Positions 62,798 to 64,000 of a stretch of DNA of 64,000 nt are shown piece after piece; the first letter of the stretch is position 1; every line of letters starts with the position of its first letter. The translations under genes were made by a program, and so were the position numbers. Under the pieces are notes generated by a model. The model was given only the letters and a program-made list of their open reading frames with translations. It ran no database searches and was not told where the DNA came from. Source of the stretch: an uncultured Pelagibacteraceae bacterium (lineage in GTDB: Bacteria; Pseudomonadota; Alphaproteobacteria; Pelagibacterales; Pelagibacteraceae); NCBI GenBank assembly GCA_902592655.1, contig CACJFE010000002.1:1-64000 (forward strand), read 5' to 3'.

Positions 62798-63553
62798 CTA
62801 AGAAAATTGGGAACCAAAATAATGTTCTATTGCTTTAGAAGATTTTAATAATTCCCTGGAAGTGCCCTCAGCAATTACTGTATGTTCACCTAAAACATAA
62901 CTTCTGTCTGTAATATCAAATAAATTTTTCACATTATGATCTGTAACTAAAATTGCAGTTCCGCTTGATTGTATTTTTAAAATATATTTTTGAATATCTT
63001 GTATAACCATAGGGTCTAAGGCTGCAAGTGGTTCATCTAATAAAACTATTTTTGGTTTGTTGATCATCACTCGAGCCATCATTAATCTTCTTATTTCTCC
63101 GCCCGATAAGACAGACGCATTTAACGATCTTAAGTGTTGCAAATTAAATTCATCTAAGAGTTTTTCAGTTGTTGACTTTTGATTTTCTGCACCACTTATT
63201 GAAATTTGAGCTATGCCAAGAATATTATCATAAACCGACATATTAAAAACACTTCTTTGTTGAGGCAGGTAGCCCAAACCCTCTTTAGATCTTAAATGAA
63301 TTGGTATTTGCTCAATTGATTTATTATTCAGGTAAATCTTACCACCTTCAACATTTTGCTCTCCGATACACATTGAGAATAAAGTTGTTTTACCGCAACC
63401 ATTAGGTCCGAGGACACCCACACATTCCCCTGGAAATACTTTTAATGAAAGTTTTTTTAAAATTGGTCTTCCGTCGAAAGATTTACTTACATCTTTCACC
63501 TCGAATATAGGTCTATCTTTTTTAAACTTTAAAATTCTAAAACCTTTTTTCAT
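62798..63553 (-). CDS. lptB: LPS export ABC transporter ATPase LptB
   Basis: Powers lipopolysaccharide extraction from the inner membrane with LptFG. Walker A GPNGCGKTT (about 49-57), Q-loop PQQRSVFNMSVYDNIL, signature VLSGGEIRRLMMAR, Walker B KIVLLDEPLAALDPM and H-loop TDHNVKNLFDI are present. DEFNLQHLR also fits LptB. Length 251 is near normal. Overlaps lptC by 4 bases; aroA begins 6 bases downstream. Confidence 0.93.
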   Translation of the reverse strand: MKKGFRILKFKKDRPIFEVKDVSKSFDGRPILKKLSLKVFPGECVGVLGPNGCGKTTLFSMCIGEQNVEGGKIYLNNKSIEQIPIHLRSKEGLGYLPQQRSVFNMSVYDNILGIAQISISGAENQKSTTEKLLDEFNLQHLRSLNASVLSGGEIRRLMMARVMINKPKIVLLDEPLAALDPMVIQDIQKYILKIQSSGTAILVTDHNVKNLFDITDRSYVLGEHTVIAEGTSRELLKSSKAIEHYFGSQFS

Positions 63554-64000
63554 TTTAATTTTATATTAGCATTTATTTTACCATCATTAAAAGAGGCAAT
63601 GTTTAATTGTTGTTTTTTGATGTCGAAAAGAAGTTTATCAGCAACTATTTTACCTCTGATATCATCAATCTTTACGTTATTAGATATTATCAAAAAACTT
63701 TTTGAATTCGAGTAATCTGCCTGACCTGCGTATAGTGTGCTATTTTCGTAAATTGCCTTCACGCTTCCTCTAAATTTCATATCTAAAGTCTGATTGTTAT
63801 ATTCACCTTCGTCTGACCAAACATTTAGCACGGTATCGTCCTTGAAATAGAATGTTGCTTGAACAGATTTCATATTTACGATTTCATTGTTAGCGTCACT
63901 ATTATACGCTTCGGCTGATTTTAATATATATCTATTGCCAGCCAAATCTAGTCCAGAGTATTCAATATTTATAAAAACATCTCCATCAATCTCTTTTGAG
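63550..64000 (-). CDS. lptC: LptC-like LPS export periplasmic protein, 5' end outside window
   Basis: The frame is open to the window edge, so at least 150 residues are visible and the N-terminal anchor lies outside. GLDLAGNRYILKSAEAY, VWSDEGEYNNQTLDMKFRGSV and GKIVADKLLFDIKKQQLNI match the repetitive beta-strand pattern of LptC. LptA has a related fold and cannot be fully excluded. The gene directly overlaps lptB by 4 bases; in many alphaproteobacteria lptA lies between them, and it is not here. Confidence 0.75.
   Translation of the reverse strand, partial: SKEIDGDVFINIEYSGLDLAGNRYILKSAEAYNSDANNEIVNMKSVQATFYFKDDTVLNVWSDEGEYNNQTLDMKFRGSVKAIYENSTLYAGQADYSNSKSFLIISNNVKIDDIRGKIVADKLLFDIKKQQLNIASFNDGKINANIKLK

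Overview
The window looks like a stretch of a Pelagibacterales (SAR11) chromosome or a close relative. The DNA is very A+T-rich, genes abut or overlap by 1 to 40 bases, codons favour A/T endings and lysine, and the gene set is alphaproteobacterial: RegB/RegA, ChvI/ChvG, a plant-type glutamate-cysteine ligase, tsaE-amgK-murU, and aroA-cmk-rpsA-ihfB. The species assignment is inference from content and style. I see no rRNA, tRNA, insertion sequence, prophage or CRISPR. No stretch above about 300 bases is empty; the loosest is 42677-42987.

Layout. 1-4585: dnaN (5' end outside the window), gyrB, and the redox sensor kinase regB. 4595-8743 (minus): a polyamine block (agmatine deiminase, N-carbamoylputrescine amidase, a deoxyhypusine-synthase-like enzyme, an alanine-racemase-fold decarboxylase), with regA diverging from it. 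9479-16056: bioY, an orphan ABC ATPase, polA, chvI-chvG. 16104-19498: ahcY, tsaE, amgK and murU (cell-wall sugar recycling). 19488-26977: gpmA, small envelope proteins, an RND pump with its adaptor, a sulfurtransferase and msrA. 27011-33821: DMT permease, AlkA-type glycosylase, a purine phosphoribosyltransferase facing an NCS2 permease across a hairpin terminator, a lipoprotein-gshA-gshB run, and hsp20 behind a probable RNA thermometer. 33911-42676: S9A peptidase, a membrane J-protein, GT9, DapA-like lyase, cfa, a polybasic coiled-coil protein, an MBL hydrolase and a thioesterase. 42988-53384: purEK, a minus-strand run (FAH, a 36-residue ORF, SRAP, TauD), rlmN, an ADP-ribosylglycohydrolase homologue, rmuC, exonuclease I, thioredoxin. 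53381-64000 (all minus): lptC, lptB, aroA, cmk, rpsA, ihfB, pyrF, trpF, trpB, trpA, accD, folC.

Main observations. trpB and aroA are each broken by one extra base in a homopolymer. aroA is otherwise intact, so a recent mutation or a sequencing error is likely. trpB has also lost several otherwise invariant residues and carries a 57-base GC-rich patch at the break, so it looks decayed or repurposed. Other points are a ROSE-like leader before hsp20, a perfect 12-bp hairpin across the start of an exported MBL hydrolase, a possible three-way-junction leader before a 63-residue protein, a terminator directly before purE, and two small genes hidden in gaps (45958-46068 and 47998-48153). None of these is a proven new system; each finding names a decisive test.
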